Source of the DNA: Gelidibacter salicanalis
GTDB lineage: Bacteria; Bacteroidota; Bacteroidia; Flavobacteriales; Flavobacteriaceae
Direction: 5' to 3'
Length of the DNA stretch: 50,099 nt
Assembly (NCBI RefSeq): GCF_016469035.1
Contig: NZ_JAEHJZ010000050.1
Coordinates: 1 to 50,099, forward strand
This document shows, one piece after another, positions 28,202 through 37,140 of this stretch. Every line of letters starts with the position of its first letter. The stretch's first letter is position 1. Both the position numbers and the translations under genes were made by a program. The notes beneath the pieces were generated by a model, which did no database searches, was not told the DNA's origin, and worked only from the letters and a program-made list of their open reading frames with translations.

Positions 28202-28843
28202 ATGAAAAAACTATTTGTATTAGCTATTGTATTACTATCATTTTCAACCTTCGCCCAAGAAGCTGAGAAAGCAAAAGTTTTACTCAATGAAGTAAATGCC
28301 AAGGTAAAAGGGTACCAAAATATTGGTATCGATTTTAAATACGTGCTTAAAAACACAAGCGAAAACATCAATCAGGAAACCCGTGGCGACGTAGTCATTG
28401 AAGGCGATAAGTATTTGCTTAATATTCTTGGTGTTACCCGTATTTATGATGGGAAGACACTTTACACCATAAATCCTGAAGATGAAGAGGTGACTATTTC
28501 AAAGAACAATACAGAAGACGAAAACACCATCACACCAAGTAAGATGTTATCATTCTATAAAGAAGGGTATCACTACGCGATGGATATTGTTCAAAATGTC
28601 AACGGACGTAAAATTCAGTATGTAAAATTGACGCCAATTGATACCAACTCTGAAATAAAGCAAGTCTTATTGGGCATTGACGCACAAACCAAACATATTT
28701 ACAACCTCATAGAAATGGGCAAAAACGGTACACAAACCACATTAACTGTAAATAGTTTTAAAACTAATGAGCCTATTTCAAAAACCTTATTTACTTTTGA
28801 CGCCAATAAGTACAAGGGTTATTATATCAATAAGCTAGACTAG
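28202..28843 (+). CDS. LolA-like outer-membrane lipoprotein carrier
   Basis: A 213-residue periplasmic protein with an 18-19 residue signal peptide ending TFAQ. The rest fits the LolA fold: an open half-barrel with GDVVIEGDKYLL and TRIYDGKTLYTINP stretches. It would carry lipoproteins across the periplasm. It lies between ftsK and an LptF/G-like permease, 17 bases before the latter, suggesting a shared envelope-biogenesis transcript. The symbol lolA is likely but left blank because Bacteroidota have several LolA-like paralogues. Confidence 0.87.
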   Translation: MKKLFVLAIVLLSFSTFAQEAEKAKVLLNEVNAKVKGYQNIGIDFKYVLKNTSENINQETRGDVVIEGDKYLLNILGVTRIYDGKTLYTINPEDEEVTISKNNTEDENTITPSKMLSFYKEGYHYAMDIVQNVNGRKIQYVKLTPIDTNSEIKQVLLGIDAQTKHIYNLIEMGKNGTQTTLTVNSFKTNEPISKTLFTFDANKYKGYYINKLD

Positions 28844-28859
28844 ATAAGGCGTTCACTTT

Positions 28860-30893
28860 ATGAAAATACTGGATAGGTATATACTTAAAACCTACTTAAA
28901 AACATTTTTGAGTGTGTTTGTGATACTCATGCTCATTTTTGTTTTACAGGCCGTTTGGCTTTACATTTCTGAATTGGCAGGAAAAGATTTGGACGTTGAC
29001 GTTATCTTCAAATTCCTGCTCTACATTACACCTACCCTTATCCCATTAATTTTACCACTCACCATCTTATTGGTGTCCATCATGGTATTTGGGAGTTTTG
29101 CTGAAAACTATGAATTTGCGGCCATGAAGTCCACAGGGATTTCCTTGCAACGCGCCATGAGAGGACTCAGCATCTTTATCATTTTACTTTCTGTTACCAC
29201 ATTCTTATTTGCCAACAATGTCATCCCTTGGGCCGAATACAATGCCTATAATCTGAGAAAGAATATCGCCAAGGTTAAACCACAAATGGCTATTGCCGAA
29301 GGTCAGTTTAATGAGCTCGGCAACTTCAATATTAAAGTAGATAAAAAAACTGGCGATCGTGGACAGTTTTTGTCAAAGGTCATTATGCACCAAAGCAAAA
29401 ACAACCGTCCCGGCAATAACACGGTCATCATTGCAGAATCCGGCGAATTAAAAAGCAGCCCCAACTCCAACATTCTTCAATTGGTATTGTTTAATGGCAA
29501 TTACTACGAAGAAATCTATAGTAAAAAACCCACAGCCGCTGAAAAAAAACCACACGCTAGAAGTTATTTTGATACGTATACCATGAACGTGGATTTAGAA
29601 GCTCTGAATGATGTCGATTTAGACGAAAAAAATTATACGAGTCGTTACAACATGCTGGATGTTGGTGGGCTTAATTATACCATAGACAGTTTATACACTA
29701 ACAAAACTGTTGAATACAAGAACTTTGCAGAAACTTTATATAGCAGAACCTCCATAAGTACTGTAAATTCCAATCTTACCCTCGACAAGATTATTTCAGA
29801 AACCGATACTGTGGCAACCACAGGTAGTACGGCAAAAACAAATCCGGTTTATAAAGGTAATGTCTTAGACCTCTATGACACGCAATTCAAGTTACAATTA
29901 TTAAATTTAGCTATAAATACGGTTAATAGTACGACTCAAATTATTGGGACCAAACAACAATTTCTTGATATTTCTGAGAAGAACTTAAACAAACATCTTA
30001 TTGCGCTTCACGAAAAATATGTGTTGGGTTTTGCCTGTTTTATTTTGTTTTTTGTAGGTGCCCCGTTAGGTGCATTGATCAGAAAAGGAGGTATTGGCTT
30101 GCCATTGGTCATTGCCATTCTTCTATTTCTCTCCTACCATTTTATAGGAATTTTCGCTAAAAACAGTTCTGAAGACGGCACTTTAAACCCCATAGTGGCC
30201 ACCTGGCTTTCCACCTTAATTATGTTGCCGCTAGGTATCTATCTGACCACACGTGCTACAAATGATAAAGGTCTCTTCGATTTTGACAGCTACCTTACCC
30301 CTATTAAGAATTTTTTAAATCTGCGCCCAAAAAACTCGGTGATGGTAGATGGAGAGCTCGTGCAATATAGCTTTCTGGATGGCTATCACAATGAAAAGCT
30401 GATTGACGTCATTAAAAATCATGACGCACTTGATTTTGACCAAAGTGTCAAACCTTTTGCTTTAAACCAGTTATTAAAGCGCAATCAAAGTATTGAAGAC
30501 CTTCAAAAACAAGGCATCAGTGTTAATGATACCTACATTACCTCCAGAAAAGAAGCCACAGATACTATCGATTATTCTAAATTTGCCTTTATTTTTTATA
30601 GTGCGGGTATTATATTATTAATCTTACACTTTATTTTCAAGAATAATGAGCTGCCTGAAGTGGCGTCTGCCACCAGAGATTTGAGCATCATCTCACTTTT
30701 GGTTTATGTGCTGTATTATGTAGTGACCTTTATTAAGGCCACAGCATTTTACAAACATCTGGGTTTAAACATTAAACCTTTAAACCCCCTCCTGATGCTG
30801 ATTGGGCTTCCCTTTTACGGAGTGTCCCACTTTTTGCTCAAAAACAAAATCAGGGAAGACTTAGACAGAAGCGCTATCCTAAATATAAAATAA
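28860..30893 (+). CDS. LptF/LptG family permease
   Basis: A 677-residue inner-membrane protein of the LPS export system, which pulls lipopolysaccharide from the inner membrane toward the Lpt bridge. Three or so N-terminal helices (about 12-120), a periplasmic beta-jelly-roll part (about 135-350), further helices (about 390-470), and a C-terminal extension with four more hydrophobic segments (about 570-660) are visible. It is longer than the ~360-residue proteobacterial LptF/LptG, as is usual in Bacteroidota. The ATG follows lolA closely and ribBA follows closely downstream. Confidence 0.88.
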   Translation: MKILDRYILKTYLKTFLSVFVILMLIFVLQAVWLYISELAGKDLDVDVIFKFLLYITPTLIPLILPLTILLVSIMVFGSFAENYEFAAMKSTGISLQRAMRGLSIFIILLSVTTFLFANNVIPWAEYNAYNLRKNIAKVKPQMAIAEGQFNELGNFNIKVDKKTGDRGQFLSKVIMHQSKNNRPGNNTVIIAESGELKSSPNSNILQLVLFNGNYYEEIYSKKPTAAEKKPHARSYFDTYTMNVDLEALNDVDLDEKNYTSRYNMLDVGGLNYTIDSLYTNKTVEYKNFAETLYSRTSISTVNSNLTLDKIISETDTVATTGSTAKTNPVYKGNVLDLYDTQFKLQLLNLAINTVNSTTQIIGTKQQFLDISEKNLNKHLIALHEKYVLGFACFILFFVGAPLGALIRKGGIGLPLVIAILLFLSYHFIGIFAKNSSEDGTLNPIVATWLSTLIMLPLGIYLTTRATNDKGLFDFDSYLTPIKNFLNLRPKNSVMVDGELVQYSFLDGYHNEKLIDVIKNHDALDFDQSVKPFALNQLLKRNQSIEDLQKQGISVNDTYITSRKEATDTIDYSKFAFIFYSAGIILLILHFIFKNNELPEVASATRDLSIISLLVYVLYYVVTFIKATAFYKHLGLNIKPLNPLLMLIGLPFYGVSHFLLKNKIREDLDRSAILNIK

Positions 30894-30923
30894 GCCATAT
30901 CTTTGCATATAATTTCAAAAAAC

Positions 30924-32072
30924 ATGACCACAAGTACATACACATCAGCAATAACCCTACACACCATTGAAGAAGCCATAGAGGACATCAAAAATGGAAA
31001 AGTCATTATTGTTGTTGATGATGCCGATAGAGAAAATGAAGGCGATTTTGTAGCTGCTGCTGAAATGGTTACCCCTGAGATGATCAATTTCATGGCGACA
31101 CACGGACGCGGATTGATTTGTACACCATTAACGGAAAAACGTTGTAAGGAACTGGATTTGCACCCCATGGTTCACAACAATACAGACCCTATGGAGACGG
31201 CATTTACAGTTTCTGTAGATTTACGGGGCAACGGGGTTACTACTGGAATATCAGCAAGTGACCGTGCCAAAACAGTTAAGGCACTGATCAATTCTGAAAC
31301 CAAACCTCACGATTTAGGACGTCCAGGACATATTTTTCCACTGGTAGCAAAACAAGGCGGTGTTTTAAGACGTACAGGCCACACTGAAGCTGCTATTGAC
31401 TTTGCACGTTTAGCGGGCTTAAAACCAGCCGGTGTGATTGTGGAGATCATGAATGAAGACGGTACTATGGCGCGATTGCCACAATTGATGAAAGTTGCCG
31501 AGAAATTTGACGTTAAAATTGTGTCTATAGAAGATTTGGTCGCTTATAGAATGCAACACGACTCTTTAATAGAAAAGAAAGAGGATTTTGAAATTGTGAC
31601 GCGTTTTGGTAAATTCAGATTAAGAGCCTATCAACAAACCACAAATAATCAAGTTCACATAGCGCTGACCAAAGGCGCTTGGAAAACCAATGAACCTGTG
31701 TTAACCAGAGTCAACTCTACATTGGTAAACAACGATATTTTAGGCACCCTTACCAACAATGCCGATAAAAAATTGGATGACATGTTTAAGCTGATCAATG
31801 ATGATGGCAAGGGCGCCATCCTTTTTATCAATCAGCAGCACCAAGCTACTGACTTGTTAAACCGTTTGGCCACCCTAAGACAGGAACAGAACCATACCGA
31901 TGTTATTAAGGCCCCGAGTATTGCAATGGACACGAAAGATTTTGGAATTGGAGCACAAATTCTACACGATCTTAACATCCATAAACTGTTATTAATGTCT
32001 AATAGCGAACACACGAAACGTGTTGGTATTATAGGTTATGGTTTGGAGATTGTGGATTATATGACGTACTAA
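30924..32072 (+). CDS. ribB: 3,4-dihydroxy-2-butanone-4-phosphate synthase with degenerate GTP cyclohydrolase II domain
   Basis: A 382-residue bifunctional-type riboflavin protein. The RibB half (about 1-205) is intact, with VDDADRENEGDF, THGRGLICTPL and GRPGHIFPL motifs, and converts ribulose-5-phosphate to the four-carbon precursor. In the RibA half the zinc-binding cysteines are missing: the usual HSECLTGD / RCDC region reads NSTLVNNDILGTLTNN. GTP cyclohydrolase activity is therefore unlikely, and another RibA must exist. The ATG at 30924 is preferred over the in-frame TTG at 30903. It starts 30 bases after the LptF/G-like gene. Confidence 0.88.
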   Translation: MTTSTYTSAITLHTIEEAIEDIKNGKVIIVVDDADRENEGDFVAAAEMVTPEMINFMATHGRGLICTPLTEKRCKELDLHPMVHNNTDPMETAFTVSVDLRGNGVTTGISASDRAKTVKALINSETKPHDLGRPGHIFPLVAKQGGVLRRTGHTEAAIDFARLAGLKPAGVIVEIMNEDGTMARLPQLMKVAEKFDVKIVSIEDLVAYRMQHDSLIEKKEDFEIVTRFGKFRLRAYQQTTNNQVHIALTKGAWKTNEPVLTRVNSTLVNNDILGTLTNNADKKLDDMFKLINDDGKGAILFINQQHQATDLLNRLATLRQEQNHTDVIKAPSIAMDTKDFGIGAQILHDLNIHKLLLMSNSEHTKRVGIIGYGLEIVDYMTY

Positions 32073-32499
32073 TTCTTCGCGTCAATACCCTTTTATAATA
32101 GTAAGATTTCACAATGTTGTGGTCCGATAATGAATTGGGATTTGATGGTATCTGACTGATAAATAATTGTCATTTCTAATTAAATTTACACTATCGTCCT
32201 ATGTCAAATTAGTTTTAAAAAGCAAGTTGTCATAGTTAAGATCTGGTATCAAGTTTTGCTATAATGGGCTTTGCAAACTTCTTCCCATTTTACCGGACAC
32301 TCCTGATTCTATATACTTAGACCCTTGTTTTTTGGAGCTTTATAGTTTCCAAAAACAAGGGTTTATTTGTTTATATAAATAACGAGTCTTTCCCTCAGGG
32401 TTATGATAAAAGGTCATGATCGACATAAGCAAACAGATGGTTAAAAACTTTATAAAAAATATCTTAAATACTGTTTATCAATTACTTATATGTCCCTAA
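32073..32499. other. 427-bp intergenic region between ribBA and the DegT gene
   Basis: The region holds the terminator hairpin at 32322-32361. Otherwise it is A/T-rich sequence in which I see no gene or RNA. Confidence 0.5.
32322..32366. terminator. Hairpin terminator in the ribBA-DegT gap
   Basis: CCCTTGTTTTT...GGA pairs with TCCAAAAACAAGGG around a ~9-base loop and is followed by TTTATTTG. It lies between convergent genes, 250 bases past the ribBA stop. Confidence 0.6.
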
Positions 32500-33693
32500 T
32501 TAAATACATGATTTAATTATATTTACCATTTTTTCAGCACGTTGCGCAACCTCTTCTTCTGTCCACGACAGTTTAATTAAACAAGAAATATTACGTCCTA
32601 TAAAATGATCAGACTGTTCAAAAGATGTTGTTTGAAGATACGATAAGCCGTCTTTTAATGCAGCAGATAAGGGATAGAGACTCTGCATGTTTTTCAGGTG
32701 ATTCCATTTGCGGACATAGTGCCAGTTGTTATCAAAATAATGAAAACAGCCATCGACACCTGCGTCTTTTAAATTCTTAGAAGCGTGGCGTGCCGATTCT
32801 AAATCAGGAAGGAAAAAATTTAAAAAAGCATAACTTTCTTCACCCCCATTTGGCACAGTTCTGAACGTCACTCCAGGAATTTTTGACAGTGCATTTCTAA
32901 GCACGGTATAGTTTTTCTTTTGGATGGATAGAAAATCTGGCAGACGTCTCACTTGCGCCAAACCTACGGCAGCATGTAATTCTGAAATTCTAAAATTATA
33001 GCCTAAAAACGGATGGGTTTCAGCACCTCGGTCTGATCCTTCATGATCATGACCATGATCAGAATACTGATCAGCACTCCTATAATAATTGCTGTTGTTG
33101 GTAATGACAGCGCCACCTTCACCGCAGGTGATGGTTTTTACAAAATCAAACGAAAAACAACCCAAATTCCCAATGCTCCCCAAGGGCTTCCCGTTGTAGG
33201 TGCCTCCAATGGCCTGACAGGCATCTTCTATCAGAACTAGGTCGTGTGTGTCGCTAATACGGAGCAGGGCGTCCATATCACCCATACTGCCGCACATATG
33301 CACGACCATAATGGCCTTTGTTTGGGGCGTTACCGCATTTTCGACTGCCTTAGGATCCAAAGTTAAGGTATCATCAATATCTACCAATACTGGCACAGCC
33401 CCGAGCATCATAATGGCTTCAAAACTCGCTACAAAGGTAAACGACGGCATGATAACCTCATCTCCTGCTCCAATTCCGGCGGCGGCAAGTGCTACAGAAA
33501 CTGCGGCAGTGCCGCTAGATACCAATTGCACATGTTGGGTTTTAAAAGCAGATTGCAATTCGGTCTCCAGCTCTTTAGCTTTCCAATGGCCGTTGCGCAT
33601 ACCGTCAAACCCGTAGCGCATCAACACCCCGCTTTCCAACACATCATTTACTTCTTTGCGTTCAGCACTTCCAAATAATTCAAATCCCGGCAT
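32500..33693 (-). CDS. DegT/DnrJ/EryC1/StrS family PLP-dependent aminotransferase
   Basis: A 397-residue fold-type I aminotransferase, usually acting on nucleotide-linked or antibiotic sugars. Visible motifs are SSGTAAVSVALAA (about 59-71), EDACQAIGG with PLP-contact Asp (about 155-163), and the Schiff-base lysine in SFDFVKTITCGEGG (about 181-194). The N-terminus PGFELFGSAERKEV is standard. A His/Asp-rich surface patch (DHGHDHEGSD) occurs near residue 210. No sugar-biosynthesis partners are adjacent, so the substrate is open. Confidence 0.9.
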   Translation of the reverse strand: MPGFELFGSAERKEVNDVLESGVLMRYGFDGMRNGHWKAKELETELQSAFKTQHVQLVSSGTAAVSVALAAAGIGAGDEVIMPSFTFVASFEAIMMLGAVPVLVDIDDTLTLDPKAVENAVTPQTKAIMVVHMCGSMGDMDALLRISDTHDLVLIEDACQAIGGTYNGKPLGSIGNLGCFSFDFVKTITCGEGGAVITNNSNYYRSADQYSDHGHDHEGSDRGAETHPFLGYNFRISELHAAVGLAQVRRLPDFLSIQKKNYTVLRNALSKIPGVTFRTVPNGGEESYAFLNFFLPDLESARHASKNLKDAGVDGCFHYFDNNWHYVRKWNHLKNMQSLYPLSAALKDGLSYLQTTSFEQSDHFIGRNISCLIKLSWTEEEVAQRAEKMVNIIKSCI

Positions 33694-33761
33694 ATCAATT
33701 AAAAGTTAAAATCAGAAACAAATTTAGTATTAATAACAATGGGTTCAAAAGCTTTTGGAGG

Positions 33762-34391
33762 TTACATTTCCAAAACAGCATCATTCAAATTCTTTCTTAC
33801 TTTCTTAAAGCTTGAAAATATGTCATCTTCTGCGCGATATCCAACCGGCAATAATAAAACAGATTTAAGTCCTTTTTCTTTAAGGCTTAAAATGGCATCG
33901 TATTGTGCCCGCTCAAAACCCTCCATAGGACAAGAGTCAATGCGCTCTACGGCACAGACGGTCATTAAGTTGCCCAAAGCAATGTAAGCCTGTTTTATGG
34001 ACCATTCCTGCTGCTCTACCTGTGTCATGTTTTTCATCATCGATTTCAGATCGTTCCGATAAGGCTCCAAAATGGTCTCCGGTGTATTGCGCAACTCACT
34101 CACATTATCAAACAAATCATCTACATCAGCGGTGTTGATATGATCCTTAATACACAGGACCAACAAACGTGAGGCCTCCACAATTTGACGTTGGTGGTAG
34201 GCTGCCGGCAATAATTTTTCACGCAGTTGTTTATTTTCAATAATCAGCAATGAAATGGTCTGCAACCCAAAAGAGGTAGCGGTTAAATTAAAGGCTTCTT
34301 TAAGCGTATGCAACTTCTCTTGAGTCAAATTTTTATTGGGGTCAAATTTTTTGGTGGCATAGCGCCACTGTAAACTTTGTATAATATCCAT
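33762..34391 (-). CDS. NAD(P)H-dependent oxidoreductase, nitroreductase family
   Basis: A 209-residue FMN-binding enzyme of the NfsB type. The N-terminal LQWRYATKKFDPNK motif carries the FMN-phosphate-contacting Arg and Lys, followed by SFGLQ (about 41-45), the AYIALGNLMTVC helix and the DSCPMEGF motif near residue 150. It would reduce quinones, nitro-aromatics or similar acceptors using NAD(P)H. It lies 68 bases upstream of the DegT gene in the same direction, and may be cotranscribed. Confidence 0.9.
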   Translation of the reverse strand: MDIIQSLQWRYATKKFDPNKNLTQEKLHTLKEAFNLTATSFGLQTISLLIIENKQLREKLLPAAYHQRQIVEASRLLVLCIKDHINTADVDDLFDNVSELRNTPETILEPYRNDLKSMMKNMTQVEQQEWSIKQAYIALGNLMTVCAVERIDSCPMEGFERAQYDAILSLKEKGLKSVLLLPVGYRAEDDIFSSFKKVRKNLNDAVLEM

Positions 34392-34503
34392 GGGTATTCA
34401 GTTCAAATTAAAGCAAAAATAAGGGATGTCCTTTACAATTTTAAAGGATTTCGATCATTATATTCTATGACAGAATTTATTTGATTAAAAAGTTACCATT
34501 TTA

Positions 34504-34535
34504 TTTGAAAGAATTAAAAAAGGGTTCTATATTTG
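34504..34535 (+). promoter_or_regulatory. Bacteroidota promoter of the tRNA-Ser gene
   Basis: TTTG at 34504-34507, a 20-base spacer and TATATTTG at 34528-34535 fit the -33 / -7 consensus exactly. Transcription would begin about 100 bases before the tRNA, leaving a leader that needs processing. Confidence 0.85.
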
Positions 34536-34639
34536 CACCCGCCTAAGCAAACAGTATTTGCTTGTTGAGGCAAGCCCGCCGAGTTCATAATATGTTTTAA
34601 AGCATAAAAAACCTCTGAAAGGCAAACGCAAAAGACACT

Positions 34640-34724
34640 GGAGAAATGGCAGAGCGGTCGAATGCGGCAGTCTTGAAAACTGTTGAGGGTCATACCTCCG
34701 GGGGTTCGAATCCCTCTTTCTCCG
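34640..34724 (+). tRNA. tRNA-Ser (anticodon UGA)
   Basis: An 85-nt class II tRNA. Acceptor arms GGAGAAA (34640-34646) and TTTCTCC (34717-34723) pair perfectly, with discriminator G at 34724. The anticodon loop CTTGAAA reads UGA for serine UCA codons, a long variable arm follows (GTTGAGGGTCATACCTCC), and the T-loop is GGTTCGAATCC. CCA is not encoded. It is the likely integration target of the adjacent island, because a tyrosine recombinase follows 240 bases downstream. Confidence 0.97.
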
Positions 34725-34747
34725 CGAAAAGTCCTACAAAAGGCACC

Positions 34748-34787
34748 AAAAACCCTGTAAATCGTTGATTTACAGGGTTTTTAATTT
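34748..34787 (+). terminator. Terminator after tRNA-Ser
   Basis: A perfect 16-bp stem (34748-34763 with 34767-34782, core ACCCTGTAAATC) with a 3-base loop ends in a T-run. Confidence 0.9.
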
Positions 34788-34833
34788 TATTTAATTTCAT
34801 TTGACATCATATAACATCACCCTAAAAGGGGCT

Positions 34834-34876
34834 AATTCGGTGTCACTAAAATTCTCTTTCCAACTGACACCGAATT
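34834..34876. repeat. 12-bp inverted repeat upstream of the integrase
   Basis: AATTCGGTGTCA at 34834-34845 is the exact reverse complement of 34865-34876, with a 19-base spacer. The motif ATTCGGTGTCAC recurs directly at 34959-34970, where it includes the GTG start of the integrase. It is a candidate recombinase arm-binding or autoregulatory site. Confidence 0.7.
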
Positions 34877-34963
34877 GAAGTTAAAACATTGATAAATAGA
34901 CACTTAAAATTAAAACGATTTAAATTAAATTTACTAAATTGAAGAGAATTTAAAATCTATTCG

Positions 34964-36175
34964 GTGTCACATTCTCTTTCTCTTCTGTTTTATATCAAAA
35001 AAAGCAAGGCCGATGAACACGGCAAAGCTAACATCTACCTGCGTATCACACTTGACGGCCGCAGGGCTGAGTGCAGTATTCACAGGAAAATTCATTCCAG
35101 TGAATGGAACCCCAAAACCCAACTTGCCCTAGGTAATTCTATGGTAGCACAAGAAATCAATCGAGAGCTTGGCGTAATTAAAAATAAGATTTACTCAATT
35201 CAACATCAATTTCAAAGAGAAGAAAAGGAATATACGGCCATCGATCTTCGAGATGCCTACTTAGGAAAAGACAAAACTCAAAAAATGCTCTTAGAAATAT
35301 TTCATGAACATAATACTGAAGTTGAAAGTCTAATCGGAAAGGATTTCGCTGCTGGAACTGCCGAGCGCTATCGCACTTGCAAAAAACACGTAGCAAGCTT
35401 TATAAAGACGAAATACAAGAAAAATGATATTCCCGTACAGGATATTGACCATAAGTTTATCACAGGTCTTGAATACTATCTTAAAACAACTCGCAAATGT
35501 GCCCATAACTCGGCCATCAAGTATATCACTAATTTTAAAAAAATCATTCGTATTGCCCATGCTAACGATTGGATCGATAAAGATCCCTTCCTACATTGGA
35601 AAGCCAAGCTTAAAATAGTGGATCGCGAATTTCTGACAGAACAAGAAATTCAAAAAATCATAAATCTTGATTTGAAAATGGAACGGCTCGACCAAGTACG
35701 TGATATTTTTATTTTTTGTTGCTTTACTGGTCTGGCCTATGCCGATGTCAAAAAGCTGAACAGAGGCGATATTAGTGTTGGCGCGGACGGTGAGGAATGG
35801 GTGAAAACAAAACGCTCTAAAACCGATACTAGAAGTAACATCCCGATTTTACCTATTGCCAAAACTATAATCGAAAAGTACAAAGATAACGAGCTGTTGA
35901 AAGAAAAAGATTTGGTACTTCCGGTTCTAAGCAATCAGAAAATGAATGCCTACATCAAAGAGATTGCTAACCTTTGTGGAATTACTAAAAACCTCACTTT
36001 CCATTTGGCCAGACATACGTTTGCCACTACAGTAACTTTAACGAATGGTGTGCCAATTGAATCGGTTAGTAAAATGTTAGGTCATACAAATCTTAAAACA
36101 ACCCAGCATTACGCTAAAATTTTAGATATGAAAGTGAGCAAGGATATGGCTATTTTGCGATCAAAATTTAAATGA
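34964..36175 (+). CDS. Site-specific tyrosine recombinase/integrase
   Basis: A 403-residue phage/ICE-type integrase with three domains. These are an N-terminal arm-DNA-binding domain (about 1-90, LFYIKKSKADEHGKANIYLRI), a SAM-like core-binding domain (about 105-210) and the catalytic domain (about 220-395). The catalytic set looks complete: Arg in the GLAYADVKKL neighbourhood, HLARHTFATT (His and Arg), the GHTN His and the nucleophile Tyr in TTQHYAKI. It is not an IntI-type integron integrase by layout. The GTG start is the only candidate because a TGA lies 24 bases upstream in frame. It should drive integration at the adjacent tRNA-Ser. Confidence 0.92.
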   Translation: MSHSLSLLFYIKKSKADEHGKANIYLRITLDGRRAECSIHRKIHSSEWNPKTQLALGNSMVAQEINRELGVIKNKIYSIQHQFQREEKEYTAIDLRDAYLGKDKTQKMLLEIFHEHNTEVESLIGKDFAAGTAERYRTCKKHVASFIKTKYKKNDIPVQDIDHKFITGLEYYLKTTRKCAHNSAIKYITNFKKIIRIAHANDWIDKDPFLHWKAKLKIVDREFLTEQEIQKIINLDLKMERLDQVRDIFIFCCFTGLAYADVKKLNRGDISVGADGEEWVKTKRSKTDTRSNIPILPIAKTIIEKYKDNELLKEKDLVLPVLSNQKMNAYIKEIANLCGITKNLTFHLARHTFATTVTLTNGVPIESVSKMLGHTNLKTTQHYAKILDMKVSKDMAILRSKFK

Positions 36176-36856
36176 TTTTTAAATTTCAATCCAGTTTGCT
36201 TTTTCTTTTTAAACTATCGAGATAGCCAAAAAAATAGACTGGCTTGGCTTTTATGAGGTTGGCACTTCATGTCTAGGAAACGTTGGCAACAACTGGTCTA
36301 CCTGGGTGATTTTACCATCCAATTTCCATGATATTTAGTGACGATGGCATATGGTCAGCTTTTGGTTGCAATTTAAAAATTAAAATGATATGTTTATACT
36401 ACCCTAAAATCGTGAGTATTATGATCAATAACAAACCCAAAGGAGTTAAAATAGACCCTAGCAGATTGCAACAGAACACAGTAAAATCAGAACCCCAAAT
36501 AACATCTCCAAAGAAACCGAAGGATAAGAAGTAGAGTGATAATGACCGGTCAATTTGATTCGCGGTACTGATGATAACCGTGAATGCGATCGTACAATTA
36601 CACATACAAAACATTCAGATGATATGATGTCATTAGCAGAAAAGCCATATCATACAGCTTAAGATTATTCACTTTTAACATTCTGATTCTAATGGATTGA
36701 TTTCCTTTATAAGAGAAAAAGAAAAGCAGAATACTATTTTGAACTTTATGGATGAGCTGATAAATCTGGGTCAAACTATCCTAACCCAATTAGAGGAAGC
36801 GAAAAAGCACTAAATTGTCTGTTTTTCCCACTCCCCCCCTGCCTTGGCCTATTATT
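36176..36856. other. Island segment with short open frames, probably gene remnants
   Basis: Three short plus-strand frames occur. 36213-36338 has 41 codons, no ATG and a readable GFYEVGTSCLGNVGNNW segment. 36421-36534 runs from an ATG and encodes 37 residues, ending in a lysine/proline-rich tail. 36679-36813 has no clear start and ends DELINLGQTILTQLEEAKKH. None is recognised. They look more like ends of deleted genes than intact ones. Confidence 0.4.
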
Positions 36857-37140
36857 CAGTTTCCTAACACCATTACGACAAATCCAAGAACAACCTTGGA
36901 AGCAGATCAATCAAAAATACGCTAACCCAGAAAGGCAATAAAAAACCTCTACATTTTTGTAAAAGCCTTCTGTTTTACTCTTTTAAACGCGTGTCGCTTA
37001 TTGAAAGTGGCACAAGCATAGCGCCTTTCGCTAACGTGGCCAAACTACAAGACATAGACTGAGTCAACACGGCATTCATGTTGTGACCCTCGGGCGCAAG
37101 CAGTACCGACCACATGGATGCTTAGTTATGGTACAATGTT
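36857..37140. repeat. R1 intergenic repeat, copy A (attC-like)
   Basis: This copy directly abuts the 3' end of the erythromycin-esterase-like gene. It shares most of its length with copy B at 38528-38866. Shared stretches include a TTTTGTAAAAGCCTTCT terminator arm, GTCAACACGGCATTCAT at about 37063-37079 and the CTTAGTTAT end at 37121-37129. Read on the minus strand it starts ATAACTAAGCAT just past the stop codon, as an attC-type site would. It contains an imperfect, wobble-paired hairpin with a T-run on the minus strand (about 36945-36975). Confidence 0.65.

Noticed and set aside
30894-30923. An FMN riboswitch before ribBA
   Set aside because: Only 30 bases separate it from the previous gene and no RFN motif is present.
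32322-32366. A small RNA in the ribBA-DegT gap
   Set aside because: Only one hairpin with a U-rich tail is seen and no promoter. A terminator explains it.
34964-36175. The integrase as an integron integrase driving the array
   Set aside because: Its layout (arm-binding domain plus SAM-like domain) is of phage/ICE type, and it sits downstream of the leftward-reading units, opposite to the normal intI position.
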